Of a DNA stretch of 64,000 nt, positions 16,604 to 25,672 are shown one piece after another. The notes under the pieces are model-generated. The model was not told the DNA's origin. It saw only the letters and a list, made by a program, of their open reading frames with translations, and searched no databases. Origin of the DNA: Thermococcus chitonophagus (lineage in GTDB: Archaea; Methanobacteriota_B; Thermococci; Thermococcales; Thermococcaceae); NCBI RefSeq assembly GCF_002214605.1, contig NZ_CP015193.1, positions 972,978 to 1,036,977 on the forward strand, given 5' to 3'. A program made the position numbers and the translations under genes. Position 1 is the stretch's first letter. Every line of letters begins with the position of its first letter.

Positions 16604-19600
16604 ATGATAAAGGAGCCAGAGGTTAGAGAATACAATCCCGCCCAGCTTGAGGAAAAAATTGAGAAGTTCTGGAAAGAGAATGATATATACAACAAGGTGA
16701 AGAAGCTCAGGGAGAACGGGCCGAAGTACTACTTCCTTGATGGTCCACCGTACGTTAGCGGAGCAATCCACCTTGGAACAGCTTGGAACAAGATAATCAA
16801 GGACATGATAATAAGGTTTAGGACAATGCAGGGATACAACGTCTGGAGGCAGCCGGGCTACGACATGCACGGCCTCCCAATAGAGGTTAAAGTTGAGCAG
16901 GCCCTCGACCTCAAGACGAAGAAGGATATAGAGGAGAAGATAGGGGTTGAGAACTTCATACAGAAGTGCAAGGAGTTTGCGCTCAACAACCTCAGGATAA
17001 TGACCGAGCAGTTCAAGATGCTCGGCGTTTGGATGGACTGGGACAATCCCTACATGACGATAAAGAACGAGTACATTGAATCAGCATGGTTCACGCTCAA
17101 GAGGGCCTGGGAGAAAGGCCTTCTCGAGAAGGACAAGAGGGTCCTTCACTGGTGCCCAAGGTGTGAGACAGCTTTAGCCGAGCACGAGGTTAGGGGAGAG
17201 TACAAGCTCAGGAAGGATCCGAGCATATACGTCAAGTTCCCGGTTGAGGGTAAGGAAAACGAGTACCTCCTAATCTGGACCACAACCCCGTGGACTTTGC
17301 CCGCAAACCTCGCGGTTTCCGCTCATCCCGAGTACGACTACGTTAAGGTCAAGGTCGAGTGGGAGGGGAGAGAAGAGTACTGGATACTTGCCAAGGCCCT
17401 CGTTGATAAGGTTCTCGGGGAGATTGGGGTTAAGGGAGAGATCGTTGAGGAGTTCAAGGGCAAAGACCTGGAGGGACTGAGGTACGTTCACATCCTAATG
17501 GACGAGTATCCGAGGCAGAAAGAATTCAGAGAAAACTACGAGTGGGCCCACAGGGTCATCTTAGCCGACTTCGTGACGCTTGAGGAAGGTACTGGACTGG
17601 TTCATACTGCCCCAGGACACGGTGAGGAGGACTTTGAGGTAGGGCAGAAGTATGGTCTGCCAGTATACAGTCCGCTCGACGACCAAGGAAAGTACACCGA
17701 GGGCAAATGGAAGGGGATCTACGTTAAAGAGGCTGACCCTCAGATAATAGAGCACCTCAGGGAGAAGGGCTACCTCCTCAAGGCAGGAGAAATAGAGCAC
17801 AAGTACCCGCACTGCTGGCGCTGTAAGACTCCTCTCATATTCAGGGCTACAGACCAGTGGTTCCTCAAGGTCAGCAAGGTCAAGGACAAGATAATCAAGG
17901 AGAACGACGAGAAGGTCACTTGGTATCCGGACTGGGTTAAGATAAGGTTCGACAACGGAGTAAGGGACAGCGGAGACTGGGTTATAAGCAGGCAGAGATA
18001 CTGGGGCATTCCGCTCCCAATATGGCAGGCCGAGGATGGAGAGATCTACGTTGTCGGCTCTTGGAAGGAGCTCGTTGAGCTGGCAGTAGCGATAGAGGTC
18101 GACGGCGAGAGGATTGACCTTCCGGAGAGCTTCGAGGAGAAGCTCAAGGTCATAGAGGAGAAGTTAGGTCCTGAAGACCTCCACAGGCCCTACGTAGATG
18201 CCTTCATAATAAAGGTCAACGGCAAGGAGATGAGAAGAGTCAAGGACGTAGTTGATGTGTGGTTTGACAGCGGAATAGCGAGCTGGGCCTCCCTGGGCTA
18301 TCCCAGGAACAAGGAATTGTTCGAGAAGCTCTGGCCAGCTGACTTCATAGTTGAAGGAGAGGATCAGGTAACCAAGTGGTTCTACTCACAGCAGGCGGCT
18401 TCGGTTATAGCCTTCGACACAGTCCCATACCTAAGGGTCGCAATGCACGGCTACGTTTTGGACGAGAAAGGAGACAAGATGAGCAAGAGCCTTGGAAACA
18501 TAATAAGGCCCGAGGAAGTAGTTGAGAAGGCCGGAAGGGACACTTTCAGGTTCTACATGCTCTGGGCCACCAACCCGTGGGAGAACCTCAAGTTCAGCTG
18601 GAAGGGAGTCGAGCAGGTAAGGAGGATGCTCAACATACTCTGGAACGTCTACGTTCTTGCATCAACGTACATGAGCCTAGACAAGTTCGATCCAACTAAG
18701 CTCAATCCAGAAGAGCTGCCCTTCAGGGACGAGGACAGGTGGATACTCTCAAGGGTCAACAACCTCATAGGGAAGGTGGAGAACGGAATAGAGAGCTTCT
18801 ACCTCACGAAGGCAACTAGGGCCCTCTACGAGTTCATAGTTGAAGATCTTAGCAGGTGGTACGTTAGGCTAATCAGGAAGAGGATGTGGGTTGAAGGGGA
18901 TGACCCAGACAAGTTGGCCGCCTACTACACGCTCTGGAAGGTCTTTGATGTCCTCCTGAGGTTAATCGCCCCGTTCACGCCGTACATAGCCGAGGAGATC
19001 TACCAGAACCTTATAAGGCCGTTTACTGGAGTGGAGAGCGTCCACATGCTCGACTGGCCCAAGCCGGATGAGAAGGCAATAGACGAGGAGCTCGAGAACG
19101 AGATGGAGTACGTGAGGAGGATAGTCGAGGCGGGTTCAGCGGCAAGGCAGAAGGCCAAGATCAAGCTGAGGTATCCAGTGAGGAGGATAATAGTCGAAAC
19201 TCAGGATGAGACCGTAAAGAGAGCAGTTGAAAGGCTGAACAGAATACTGAGGGATCAGCTCAACGCCAAGGAAGTAGTGGTGGATACGGTAAAGAGGGAG
19301 ATAATCGTGAAGCCCAACTTCGCAAAGCTCGGGCCGGAGTTCAAGGGTGACGCAAAGGTTATAGCTAAGTGGATAAGCGAGCACGGCCTCGAGCTCTACG
19401 AGAAGGGCGAGGTTGACGTTGAGATTGAAGGTAAGACGTTCCACCTAACGAGGGATCACATAATAGTGGAGGAGGAAATTCCAGAGTTCTTCGTGATGGA
19501 GGAGTTCGAGGGCGGAAGGGTCTACGTGGACAAGACCCTAACCAGGGAACTGCTGTCAGAGGGTCTCGCGAGGGAATTCGTCAGGAGGATACAGGAGATG

Positions 19601-19807
19601 AGGAAGAGGCTTGACCTCGACGTGAACGACAGGATAGTCGTGACGATAGAGACAACCGAGGAGAACAGGGAGCTGCTCGAGGAACAGCTCGACTACATAA
19701 AGAGGGAGACGAGGGCTACGGAGGTCATCTTTGGAGAGGCGAAGGGATACGTGGTGGAGTGGCCAGAGGTTAACGCGAAGATAGGGATTGAGAAGGTGGA
19801 GAGCTGA
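16604..19807 (+). CDS. ileS: Isoleucyl-tRNA synthetase
   Basis: 1067 residues from the ATG preceded by GGAGGG. A class I synthetase with the HIGH-type motif HLGT at 56-59 and KMSKS at about 624-628. It has the CP1 editing domain (WTTTPWTLPANLA and the GTGLVHTAPGHGEEDF block) and a C-terminal anticodon-binding region ending with the archaeal/eukaryal-type tail. The length is normal for Pyrococcus IleRS. The frame is fully intact over 3.2 kb, a useful quality control for frameshifts seen elsewhere. Confidence 0.98.
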   Translation: MIKEPEVREYNPAQLEEKIEKFWKENDIYNKVKKLRENGPKYYFLDGPPYVSGAIHLGTAWNKIIKDMIIRFRTMQGYNVWRQPGYDMHGLPIEVKVEQALDLKTKKDIEEKIGVENFIQKCKEFALNNLRIMTEQFKMLGVWMDWDNPYMTIKNEYIESAWFTLKRAWEKGLLEKDKRVLHWCPRCETALAEHEVRGEYKLRKDPSIYVKFPVEGKENEYLLIWTTTPWTLPANLAVSAHPEYDYVKVKVEWEGREEYWILAKALVDKVLGEIGVKGEIVEEFKGKDLEGLRYVHILMDEYPRQKEFRENYEWAHRVILADFVTLEEGTGLVHTAPGHGEEDFEVGQKYGLPVYSPLDDQGKYTEGKWKGIYVKEADPQIIEHLREKGYLLKAGEIEHKYPHCWRCKTPLIFRATDQWFLKVSKVKDKIIKENDEKVTWYPDWVKIRFDNGVRDSGDWVISRQRYWGIPLPIWQAEDGEIYVVGSWKELVELAVAIEVDGERIDLPESFEEKLKVIEEKLGPEDLHRPYVDAFIIKVNGKEMRRVKDVVDVWFDSGIASWASLGYPRNKELFEKLWPADFIVEGEDQVTKWFYSQQAASVIAFDTVPYLRVAMHGYVLDEKGDKMSKSLGNIIRPEEVVEKAGRDTFRFYMLWATNPWENLKFSWKGVEQVRRMLNILWNVYVLASTYMSLDKFDPTKLNPEELPFRDEDRWILSRVNNLIGKVENGIESFYLTKATRALYEFIVEDLSRWYVRLIRKRMWVEGDDPDKLAAYYTLWKVFDVLLRLIAPFTPYIAEEIYQNLIRPFTGVESVHMLDWPKPDEKAIDEELENEMEYVRRIVEAGSAARQKAKIKLRYPVRRIIVETQDETVKRAVERLNRILRDQLNAKEVVVDTVKREIIVKPNFAKLGPEFKGDAKVIAKWISEHGLELYEKGEVDVEIEGKTFHLTRDHIIVEEEIPEFFVMEEFEGGRVYVDKTLTRELLSEGLAREFVRRIQEMRKRLDLDVNDRIVVTIETTEENRELLEEQLDYIKRETRATEVIFGEAKGYVVEWPEVNAKIGIEKVES

Positions 19808-19908
19808 GACCCTTTTACTTTCTCATTTAACTTTTAACAGTTTTTATCATTATACCACCAGAAAGCATAAGTTTCTCTAATGGTCATGTTATGTGGTGAG
19901 TGATAGCC

Positions 19909-21292
19909 ATGGATCTTATCTCCGAGTTTAATAGAAAGCTCGAAAACGCATTTGGATTTACCCTCCACAAGTACCAAGAAGCGGTTGCTAGAGAGCTTAT
20001 AGATCAGTTGGAGCGTGGAGAGAGATTCATCACAGTGTCAATGCCAACTGGAAGTGGAAAAACAGTTCTTGAAATGCTGACAGCAGAATATCTGCTCAGC
20101 AAAGGATACAGAAGGATACTTGTCTTGGAACCAACTCGCTTTCTCTGTGACCAGATGCACTCAAGGTGGAAACAATTAGTTGAAACTGGCAAAGAATATG
20201 AAGGAAACTGCTGGAGTTTTTTGAAGAATTATAAATTTCAATCCCTCAAACAGCTCTAAAGTGTGTTTCAAGCCTTTAGGGGGAGTTTGATGCCGTAATA
20301 ATCGATGAGGTTCACCATGCGATTACAGGAAAATACTACAATGAGCTTATTGCAGAGCTAAGACCAAAAATCGTCGTTGGATTCACAGCGTTGTTACCGA
20401 GTAAGAAGGCTTACAGGGCAAGCGTTAACAAGATTGGAAAAGTTGTTGGAGAGTTAAAGTTGCTCCACTACGATTTTCAAAAGCTTATTAGTATTGACCC
20501 TGAATTTAATCCTCCCAGGGCACTTGTTGATATTTTTGACTCAGAACTAGACGAAAGGGAAAGAGGAGTGTATGACTTGCTGTACTTTGGGAGGTTACCG
20601 GGAGAAGAAAGGATAATTTATTTCCTCGAGAGAACATTTTCGAGGTACGGAAAAAAGGCATTCTGTGAGAGCTTTTTCAGGGCAATAGAGAAAGGAAAAA
20701 TTCCAGAATCCAAATATGTAGAGGAAATCAGAGACTTCTGCAGAAGCACTCAACTTTCCCATAAAAAGCCCGTGCACTGCTTGATGTCTTGACGGTGTAT
20801 AATCCTGAAGAGAACCCCAAGTTAAGGCCAATTATTGTCTTTACATCTCGAAAGGCCACGGCATATGAGTTTAAAGACGCCATAGTTAAAGGGCTTAACG
20901 TGCCATCCACCAGGGTTGAAGTTCTAACAAGCGACTTTTCGAAAGAACAGAGAAAGGATTTAATCTCTAGGGCCAAAAAAGGCGATGTTTATATAATAAT
21001 CTCGACGCTCGTGGGAGAAGAAGGTGTTGATATTCCCGAGGCAGGGGTTCTTGTGATGACTGACGTTCCTAAGAGCCCACTAAGGTTTTACCAGAGGCTT
21101 GGAAGACTAATTAGAGTTTCGAGCCCAATGAACACAAAGGTTTTTGTAATCACAATGAGTCCCAAGACCGAAGAATATCGGGACTTAAGCGAAGCCGTAT
21201 GGAACCTTTACAGGGAAGGTGTTGATGTTAGCTATATACTTCTCAACTTGGAAGAGAAGCTGACTACCCAAAAGCTCCTCGACTATATTTAG
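19909..21292 (+). pseudogene. SF2 DNA/RNA helicase, broken by frameshifts
   Basis: Pieces of one helicase lie in successive frames. The first, from ATG 19909, carries motif I PTGSGKT and runs to a TAA at 20259. The second has DAVIIDEVHHA (motif II) and GFTALLPS (motif III), in another frame after a TAA and a TAG. The third resumes near 20765 with PIIVFTSRK and the motif VI-like YQRLGRLIR, and ends at 21292. At least two frameshifts and two internal stops separate them. The layout is like Hef/ERCC4-type or restriction-linked helicases. It starts the accessory island after ileS and is probably non-functional. Confidence 0.8.
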
Positions 21293-21305
21293 GGAAACTA
21301 CCAAG

Positions 21306-22061
21306 ATGTTGAACTCAAAATGGGCATCATACATGTTGCTAACGCAGGGAGATGAGCCAAAAGACCTGGTAGAGTACTACCTAAGTGCACTTAAGTCGAA
21401 TGAGAAGTTCAAAGAGACCATTAAGCAGAGATTTGGAGAGTTGTCGAATGAGGAATTTGAGAAATGGACGTTCATGATTACCACCATATCTTTCCTGAGA
21501 GATGATAACATCAAGAAAGCTATGAAAGAAGTTGAGAAACTATTAAACAAGGGAAAAGTCGTTAAGGATTTTGATAAGCTGATAAAGGAGGATAGGCTGT
21601 TTTATTTTTACGACCCTGAAGGACTTTCCGATATGGTGTTCATGGAACTTGAACGGCTCCGCAAATACTGCAAGGAAAACCAGAAAACTTTCTGTGAAAA
21701 CGTTATCTTTAGGTTCGACAGAAAAGGATTTCTTAGACTGTTTACCAACGTATTCCCGATTGAGGACATTGGCGACATAATTAAAGAACTAAGGCAGAGA
21801 GTAAGCAAAAATGAGAGAATCTTTGGTGACATATACGTCTCAATCAGCTACAATCCAAAAAATAAAGCAATCATAGCAAACGCTCACTTTTCTGTGTTCG
21901 ATGGAGAGGTATACTTAAGATTGGAGCCCCAATTCAACTACTACAATTTTAGAGATAATAGTAAGCTGAAAGAAAAGAAGCTTGAGCTAATTAAACTTAA
22001 TGTTAAGGACATCTGTTACAGAGCTATGGAGAAGTACTTTGAGACATATGTGAAGGATTAA
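21306..22061 (+). CDS. Unknown protein downstream of, or detached from, the broken helicase
   Basis: 251 residues, no recognised domain. It is rich in charged helices, with a CKENQKTFCEN segment and a C-terminal block of alternating hydrophobic strands (IYVSISYNPKNKAIIANA). It begins 14 bases after the helicase fragment stops, in a different frame. It is either a separate second gene or the original C-terminal part of that helicase cut off by a further frameshift; the tight spacing fits both. No clear ribosome site precedes its ATG. Confidence 0.5.
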   Translation: MLNSKWASYMLLTQGDEPKDLVEYYLSALKSNEKFKETIKQRFGELSNEEFEKWTFMITTISFLRDDNIKKAMKEVEKLLNKGKVVKDFDKLIKEDRLFYFYDPEGLSDMVFMELERLRKYCKENQKTFCENVIFRFDRKGFLRLFTNVFPIEDIGDIIKELRQRVSKNERIFGDIYVSISYNPKNKAIIANAHFSVFDGEVYLRLEPQFNYYNFRDNSKLKEKKLELIKLNVKDICYRAMEKYFETYVKD

Positions 22062-22216
22062 GAGTCACTCCTCCGCAAGCTTCGGGGAGTCCACTCATTC
22101 ATCCATTCCTCAACTTCTTTCAATGTTTTCCTGAATCTCTTAGCTTCTTCCTCGCTCATGCTCCCAAATGCAATCATTAGAACATCAAAATTACCTTTTT
22201 TCCTGTCCTGAAGCAC
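22058..22216 (-). other. Small remnant open frame (52 codons)
   Basis: From a GTG, the minus strand reads VLQDRKKGNFDVLMIAFGSM then a highly charged helix (EEEAKRFRKTLKEVEEWMNEW). In-frame TGA codons sit directly upstream. It looks like the tail of a small antitoxin-like protein, but this is only composition-based. The rest of 22217-22268 is featureless. Confidence 0.3.
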
Positions 22217-22268
22217 GCTCCTTGTTCATCATGTTTTGAATATCAGTCTTTTCCTACTTAACTCTTGC

Positions 22269-22616
22269 TCATCCAAAAATTATTACCCGCACAATCCACA
22301 CCTGACTAATCACGATTAGAGTTAAAGCCAACGCTGTCAGCTTTCTGCTTTTCCTCGGCCCGTAGAGGCCCACGAGACCAAAGAGAATGTTCAGTCCAGA
22401 AAGTTCAAGGAGTAAGTTCACGATATTGCTACTTCTGCCAAGAGCCATGAGCTCCCCTATGGGGTCATCGCCGGCAGGGTAGCCAGAGCGAAGTCCGAGG
22501 ATTCTGATCGCGACAAGAACTGTCGTATAAAAGATGTTCTGCCTCATTAGCTCAATTAAAGCCCCTATTGAGTTCTCTCCCGGTAAGAAGCTTATAGAGA
22601 CAGGAGAAAAGGTCAT
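22269..22616 (-). CDS. Small membrane protein of unknown function
   Basis: 115 residues with three hydrophobic stretches: FYTTVLVAIRILGL, VNLLLELSGLNILFGLVGLY and LTALALTLIVISQVWIVRVII, the last at the very C-terminus. A basic loop (GPRKSRK) separates the last two. No known domain. Stands alone on the minus strand between the helicase remnant and the wHTH-nucleotidyltransferase gene. Confidence 0.55.
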   Translation of the reverse strand: MTFSPVSISFLPGENSIGALIELMRQNIFYTTVLVAIRILGLRSGYPAGDDPIGELMALGRSSNIVNLLLELSGLNILFGLVGLYGPRKSRKLTALALTLIVISQVWIVRVIIFG

Positions 22617-22737
22617 AACACGTTGAAAAGAGACTTGTCAAAAATAAGTTTTCCAGCGAGTAGATGACTCGAACTTGGTAATGGTGGCAGGGAAAACTTC
22701 AAACCTCTCTGCTAACCTCAGTATGGTTGTCAAAAAT

Positions 22738-22798
22738 GTTCACAAATCATGAACAAACTGTTCACAAAATGTGAACAAAAAGTTCATAAATCGTGAAC
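22738..22798 (+). promoter_or_regulatory. Three tandem palindromic operators
   Basis: Three 17-base palindromes of consensus GTTCAC/T-N5-A/G-TGAAC lie at 22738-22754, 22760-22776 (perfect: GTTCACAAAATGTGAAC) and 22782-22798, spaced exactly 22 bases apart, two helical turns. They end 13 bases before the ATG of the wHTH-nucleotidyltransferase gene, whose own winged helix is the natural candidate to bind them. Confidence 0.8.
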
Positions 22799-22811
22799 AT
22801 GATTTAATAGC

Positions 22812-23351
22812 ATGCATGAGCTACTCTCGACAAAAGAGCGAATCAAAATTCTAAGTTATGTACTTGAACTGGAGATTGTTGGGGTAGAGGAGACTGCTAA
22901 AAAATTGGGGATTAGTAAAGGACTTGTGTCAAAAGTTTTCCACATGCTGGAAAAAGAGGGCATTGCAAAAAAGAAAGGTGGGAAGTTTAGAATTCTTGAC
23001 TCCCCAAAGACAAGGGAACTCAAGAGATTTTTGAATTTCTTAATCCTGTATCCAAAGCTCTCACAGCTTAAAGAGGATTGGATTAAAAGTTTGGGTGTAT
23101 ATGGGAGCTTTTCAAGAGGAGAAAACAGAAGAGACAGCGACGTTGATATTTGGATTTATGCAGAAAAGGAAGATATAATGAAGAGTGCGAAGCTTCAAAG
23201 AAAACTCCGAGACGTTCTAGAGAGGAATGTGGATTTACTAGTCCTCACGCCTGAGAAAGTCAAAAGACTAAAGAAAGATGACCCCATCTTTTACTACAGC
23301 CTAGTATACGGCTCGATGATTATATGGGGTGAAAGCCTTGAACGACTTTGA
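22812..23351 (+). CDS. wHTH-MNT nucleotidyltransferase, antitoxin of a HEPN/MNT module
   Basis: 179 residues. An N-terminal winged helix-turn-helix (about 1-70: VEETAKKLGISKGLVSKVF) is fused to a minimal nucleotidyltransferase domain with GSFSRG, about 12 residues later SDVD, and a downstream VDLLVL strand supplying the third Asp. MNT antitoxins adenylylate a Tyr of the HEPN RNase toxin to silence it. The fused DNA-binding domain and the three palindromes directly upstream suggest autoregulation. The stop overlaps the likely original HEPN start (TTG 23338). Confidence 0.88.
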   Translation: MHELLSTKERIKILSYVLELEIVGVEETAKKLGISKGLVSKVFHMLEKEGIAKKKGGKFRILDSPKTRELKRFLNFLILYPKLSQLKEDWIKSLGVYGSFSRGENRRDSDVDIWIYAEKEDIMKSAKLQRKLRDVLERNVDLLVLTPEKVKRLKKDDPIFYYSLVYGSMIIWGESLERL

Positions 23352-23377
23352 ACTCTGCGTGAGGAAAAAGGCTTTTA

Positions 23378-23794
23378 GTGAGGGTTGACCCATCCAGGGA
23401 AAAAGCATTTCTGAGCTTGAAAAGGGCTGAAGAATGGCTTATTGAAGCCGAGGCAAATTTAAAATTCGCCTCATACAGAACTTCACTAATTGCTTCATAT
23501 TTGGCGATGTTCCATTCCGCAAGAGCTTTGCTTTTTAGAGATGGCTGGCGAGAAAAGAGCCATTTCTGTGTGGCCAGATTCTTAGAGGAATTCTATGTAA
23601 AAACAGGGAAATTGGAGCGGGAATGGGTTGATCTGCTTGATAGAATGAGAGAACTCAGACATGCCGATCAGTATGATGTTAGCTACTCGCCCACAAAAGA
23701 AGAAGCGGAAGAGGCTTTAAAACTAGCAAAACAGTTTGTAGGAAAAATTAAGAAGATATTGGGAAATCAAACTCTTGGAGAAGGGAATCAATGA
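23378..23794 (+). CDS. HEPN domain toxin (RNase), N-terminus displaced by a frameshift
   Basis: 138 residues as read from GTG 23378. Helical HEPN domain with the catalytic-type RELRHADQY (R-x4-H) near residue 90 and the conserved SLIASYLAMFHSARALLF helix. A better start is TTG 23338, overlapping the MNT stop: it reads NDFELCVRKK, then drops out of frame at an A5 run (23365-23369). With four As it would continue smoothly as RKRLLVRVDPSREK. So either a short form is made from GTG, or the toxin is switched off by one extra A. Confidence 0.8.
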   Translation: MRVDPSREKAFLSLKRAEEWLIEAEANLKFASYRTSLIASYLAMFHSARALLFRDGWREKSHFCVARFLEEFYVKTGKLEREWVDLLDRMRELRHADQYDVSYSPTKEEAEEALKLAKQFVGKIKKILGNQTLGEGNQ

Positions 23795-23967
23795 AAAACA
23801 TTCACAGCGTTGAAGTTTTCCTTGAGTTGAGAACCAAGGAGCCAGATGGCGAGCCAAAAGACAATGATTAAGAGCCAGGGGAAGAGATAGTTTCTGATGA
23901 AGATCCTCGTGACCTCCAATATCTCGCGAGGTAAATAGCCTTTTCGAAATCCTTATAACTCATGCCC

Positions 23968-23984
23968 CCATAAGTTACTTATGG
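23968..23984. promoter_or_regulatory. Perfect 17-base palindrome before the archaeal ATPase
   Basis: CCATAAG-TTA-CTTATGG lies 8 bases before the GTG start, between a TATA-like CCTTATAAC and the gene. Position suggests an operator overlapping the transcription start. Confidence 0.6.
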
Positions 23985-23992
23985 TGGCGTAA

Positions 23993-25045
23993 GTGCTGTT
24001 CAATCTCAGACCCAAGGAGAGGAGAGAGGAGATATTTGACAGGGAAAAAGAGTTTGAAGAGCTTGAGAAGAGTGTCGAGAGGTATCCTCTAACCCTTATC
24101 CTCGGAATAAGGCGAGTGGGCAAGAGCTCCATACTCAGGGCATATCTCAATGAAAATCCCGGGATTCTGATAGACTGCAGGGAGCTCTACGCGGAGAGTG
24201 GCCACATAACGAGAGAAGATCTCATAAAGGAGATTCAATCAAGGCGAGGGCCACTTCAAAGACTCCTTGCCAAGTTCAGGATAAAACTAAACATGAGATT
24301 CCTTGAGGTAGAACCAGAAAAAGCATCGCTTAGGGAAGTTTTCAGAGAGCTGGACAGGCTTGGCGAGGAAACAGGTAGGTTTATAATAGCATTCGATGAG
24401 GCCCAGTACCTGCGCTTCTACGGATCACGAGGCGGGAGGGAGCTTTTAGCGTTGTTTGCTCATGCCTATGACAGTCTGCCAAACCTAAGGATAATCCTCA
24501 CGGGCTCGGAGGTTGGCCTACTCCATGATTTTCTCGGCATAGATAACTACGAGAGCCCCCTCTACGGGAGAGTTGGAGGGGAGATCCACATTGGACCATT
24601 CGATAAAGAAACCTCAAAAGCCTTCCTAAAAGCCGGGTTCGAAGAAGCAGGCGTTAAAATTCCGGAGGAGGAGATAGAAAAAGCAGTATCAATTCTTGAC
24701 GGTATTCCTGGATGGCTCGTTTTATTTGGGGTCAAGTACATGGAAACTAAAGACTTTGACAGGGCAATGAAGGCGACATTCGACATTGCTAGGGGCCTCC
24801 TCGCAGGGGAGTTAAGAGAGCTGGAGAGAAGGAGCAGAAGGTACGTTCAAATTTTAAGGGCAATAGCACTCGGGTACAATAGGTGGAGCCTTATAAGGGA
24901 CTATCTAACCTTAAAAGGCACGAAAACTCCCGAGCCGAGACTTTATGAGTTGCTCAAGAACCTGAAAAAGATGGGATGGGTTGAGGAGAAAAACGGGGAG
25001 TACAAGCTGACTGATCCTGTTGTTGGAATTGTCCTTAGAAACTAG
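23993..25045 (+). CDS. Archaeal AAA-type ATPase (COG1672-like) with C-terminal winged helix
   Basis: 350 residues from GTG. Walker A GIRRVGKSS at 38-46, Walker B IIAFDEAQ near 131-138, sensor-type ILTGSEVG, then a helical lid and a C-terminal winged-helix region (MGWVEEKNGEYKLTDPVV). This STAND/AAA family is expanded in hyperthermophilic archaea and often sits in mobile or defence contexts; its target is unknown. A perfect palindrome directly upstream suggests self-control. Convergent with the MazF gene by 4 bases. Confidence 0.85.
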   Translation: MLFNLRPKERREEIFDREKEFEELEKSVERYPLTLILGIRRVGKSSILRAYLNENPGILIDCRELYAESGHITREDLIKEIQSRRGPLQRLLAKFRIKLNMRFLEVEPEKASLREVFRELDRLGEETGRFIIAFDEAQYLRFYGSRGGRELLALFAHAYDSLPNLRIILTGSEVGLLHDFLGIDNYESPLYGRVGGEIHIGPFDKETSKAFLKAGFEEAGVKIPEEEIEKAVSILDGIPGWLVLFGVKYMETKDFDRAMKATFDIARGLLAGELRELERRSRRYVQILRAIALGYNRWSLIRDYLTLKGTKTPEPRLYELLKNLKKMGWVEEKNGEYKLTDPVVGIVLRN

Positions 25046-25419
25046 AGATCAAAGATTCGCCCAAGGCTCTCTTTGACTTCTATAACCTTTTCTCTCTTGA
25101 GGATACCAATTCGTTTTCTTATCCTTCTTATCAAAGACTTTTCAATCGTAAAAATAACGTACGGCTTTATCAGGCTTGGTCTTAAGGGTTTCGTCCCAGG
25201 ATAACGTATAACATCGTTATCGGTGATTTTAATGTTGTACTTCATGAAACCACTCCTAATATTGGACGTGATTTGAAGAGCTATAACAGCGTTTGAAATT
25301 TTGTTGAGATTATTATTTGAAGCAATGAGGGCAGGACGAAGTTTTTTGCCAATGAGATCAACGAAGGGGAAATCAAGGAGGACTATCCCCCACTGAAGGA
25401 GCTCATTCCTTTGGTTCAT
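25042..25419 (-). CDS. MazF/PemK-like endoribonuclease toxin
   Basis: 125 residues from the ATG that overlaps the original antitoxin end. WGIVLLDFPF (strand 1), GKKLRPALIASNN (the conserved R-P-A-L region) and VIALQITSNI match the PemK/MazF fold, which cleaves mRNA at short sequences. The same frame is open upstream through the antitoxin body, so an antitoxin-toxin fusion could be read; see the antitoxin entry. Intact itself and convergent with the ATPase stop. Confidence 0.8.
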   Translation of the reverse strand: MNQRNELLQWGIVLLDFPFVDLIGKKLRPALIASNNNLNKISNAVIALQITSNIRSGFMKYNIKITDNDVIRYPGTKPLRPSLIKPYVIFTIEKSLIRRIRKRIGILKREKVIEVKESLGRIFDL

Positions 25420-25672
25420 ATGGTACTCCCCTAATTTCGTCCCAGTACTCGTCTGCTTCGCTCTCCTAATCTTCTTTGAGGATTTTTCAATGCTTTTGAG
25501 GTATCCTATAAGCTCAAAATCCTCTACAACTCTCCTCCGAAGCAGAAAGTCCCTAAGAGCTTCTTTTATTATTTCACTTCGGCTCGAGTAAAGGCCCTCT
25601 TCTATCAGCTTGTCCATTTTCTCCACAAGACCCTTTGGTATCCTTCGCTGAAACCTTAACTGTTGTCGCCAT
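25403..25672 (-). pseudogene. RHH (ribbon-helix-helix) antitoxin of the MazF pair, two compensating frameshifts
   Basis: From ATG 25672 the frame reads MATTVKVSAK, a typical RHH strand, then an extra G shifts it. The body (IPKGLVEKMDKL, SSRSEIIKEALRDFL) continues in the frame used by MazF. Near 25455 the frame must shift back to give the usual acidic tail EYWDEIRGVPYEPKE and stop at 25403. So the body is fused in frame to the toxin, while the DNA-binding strand and the tail are cut off. Either a decayed or rewired module, or two base errors. Confidence 0.7.

Noticed and set aside
23791-23871. A 26-codon frame overlapping the HEPN stop
   Set aside because: Too short and without recognisable features; the overlap with the HEPN stop may be chance.
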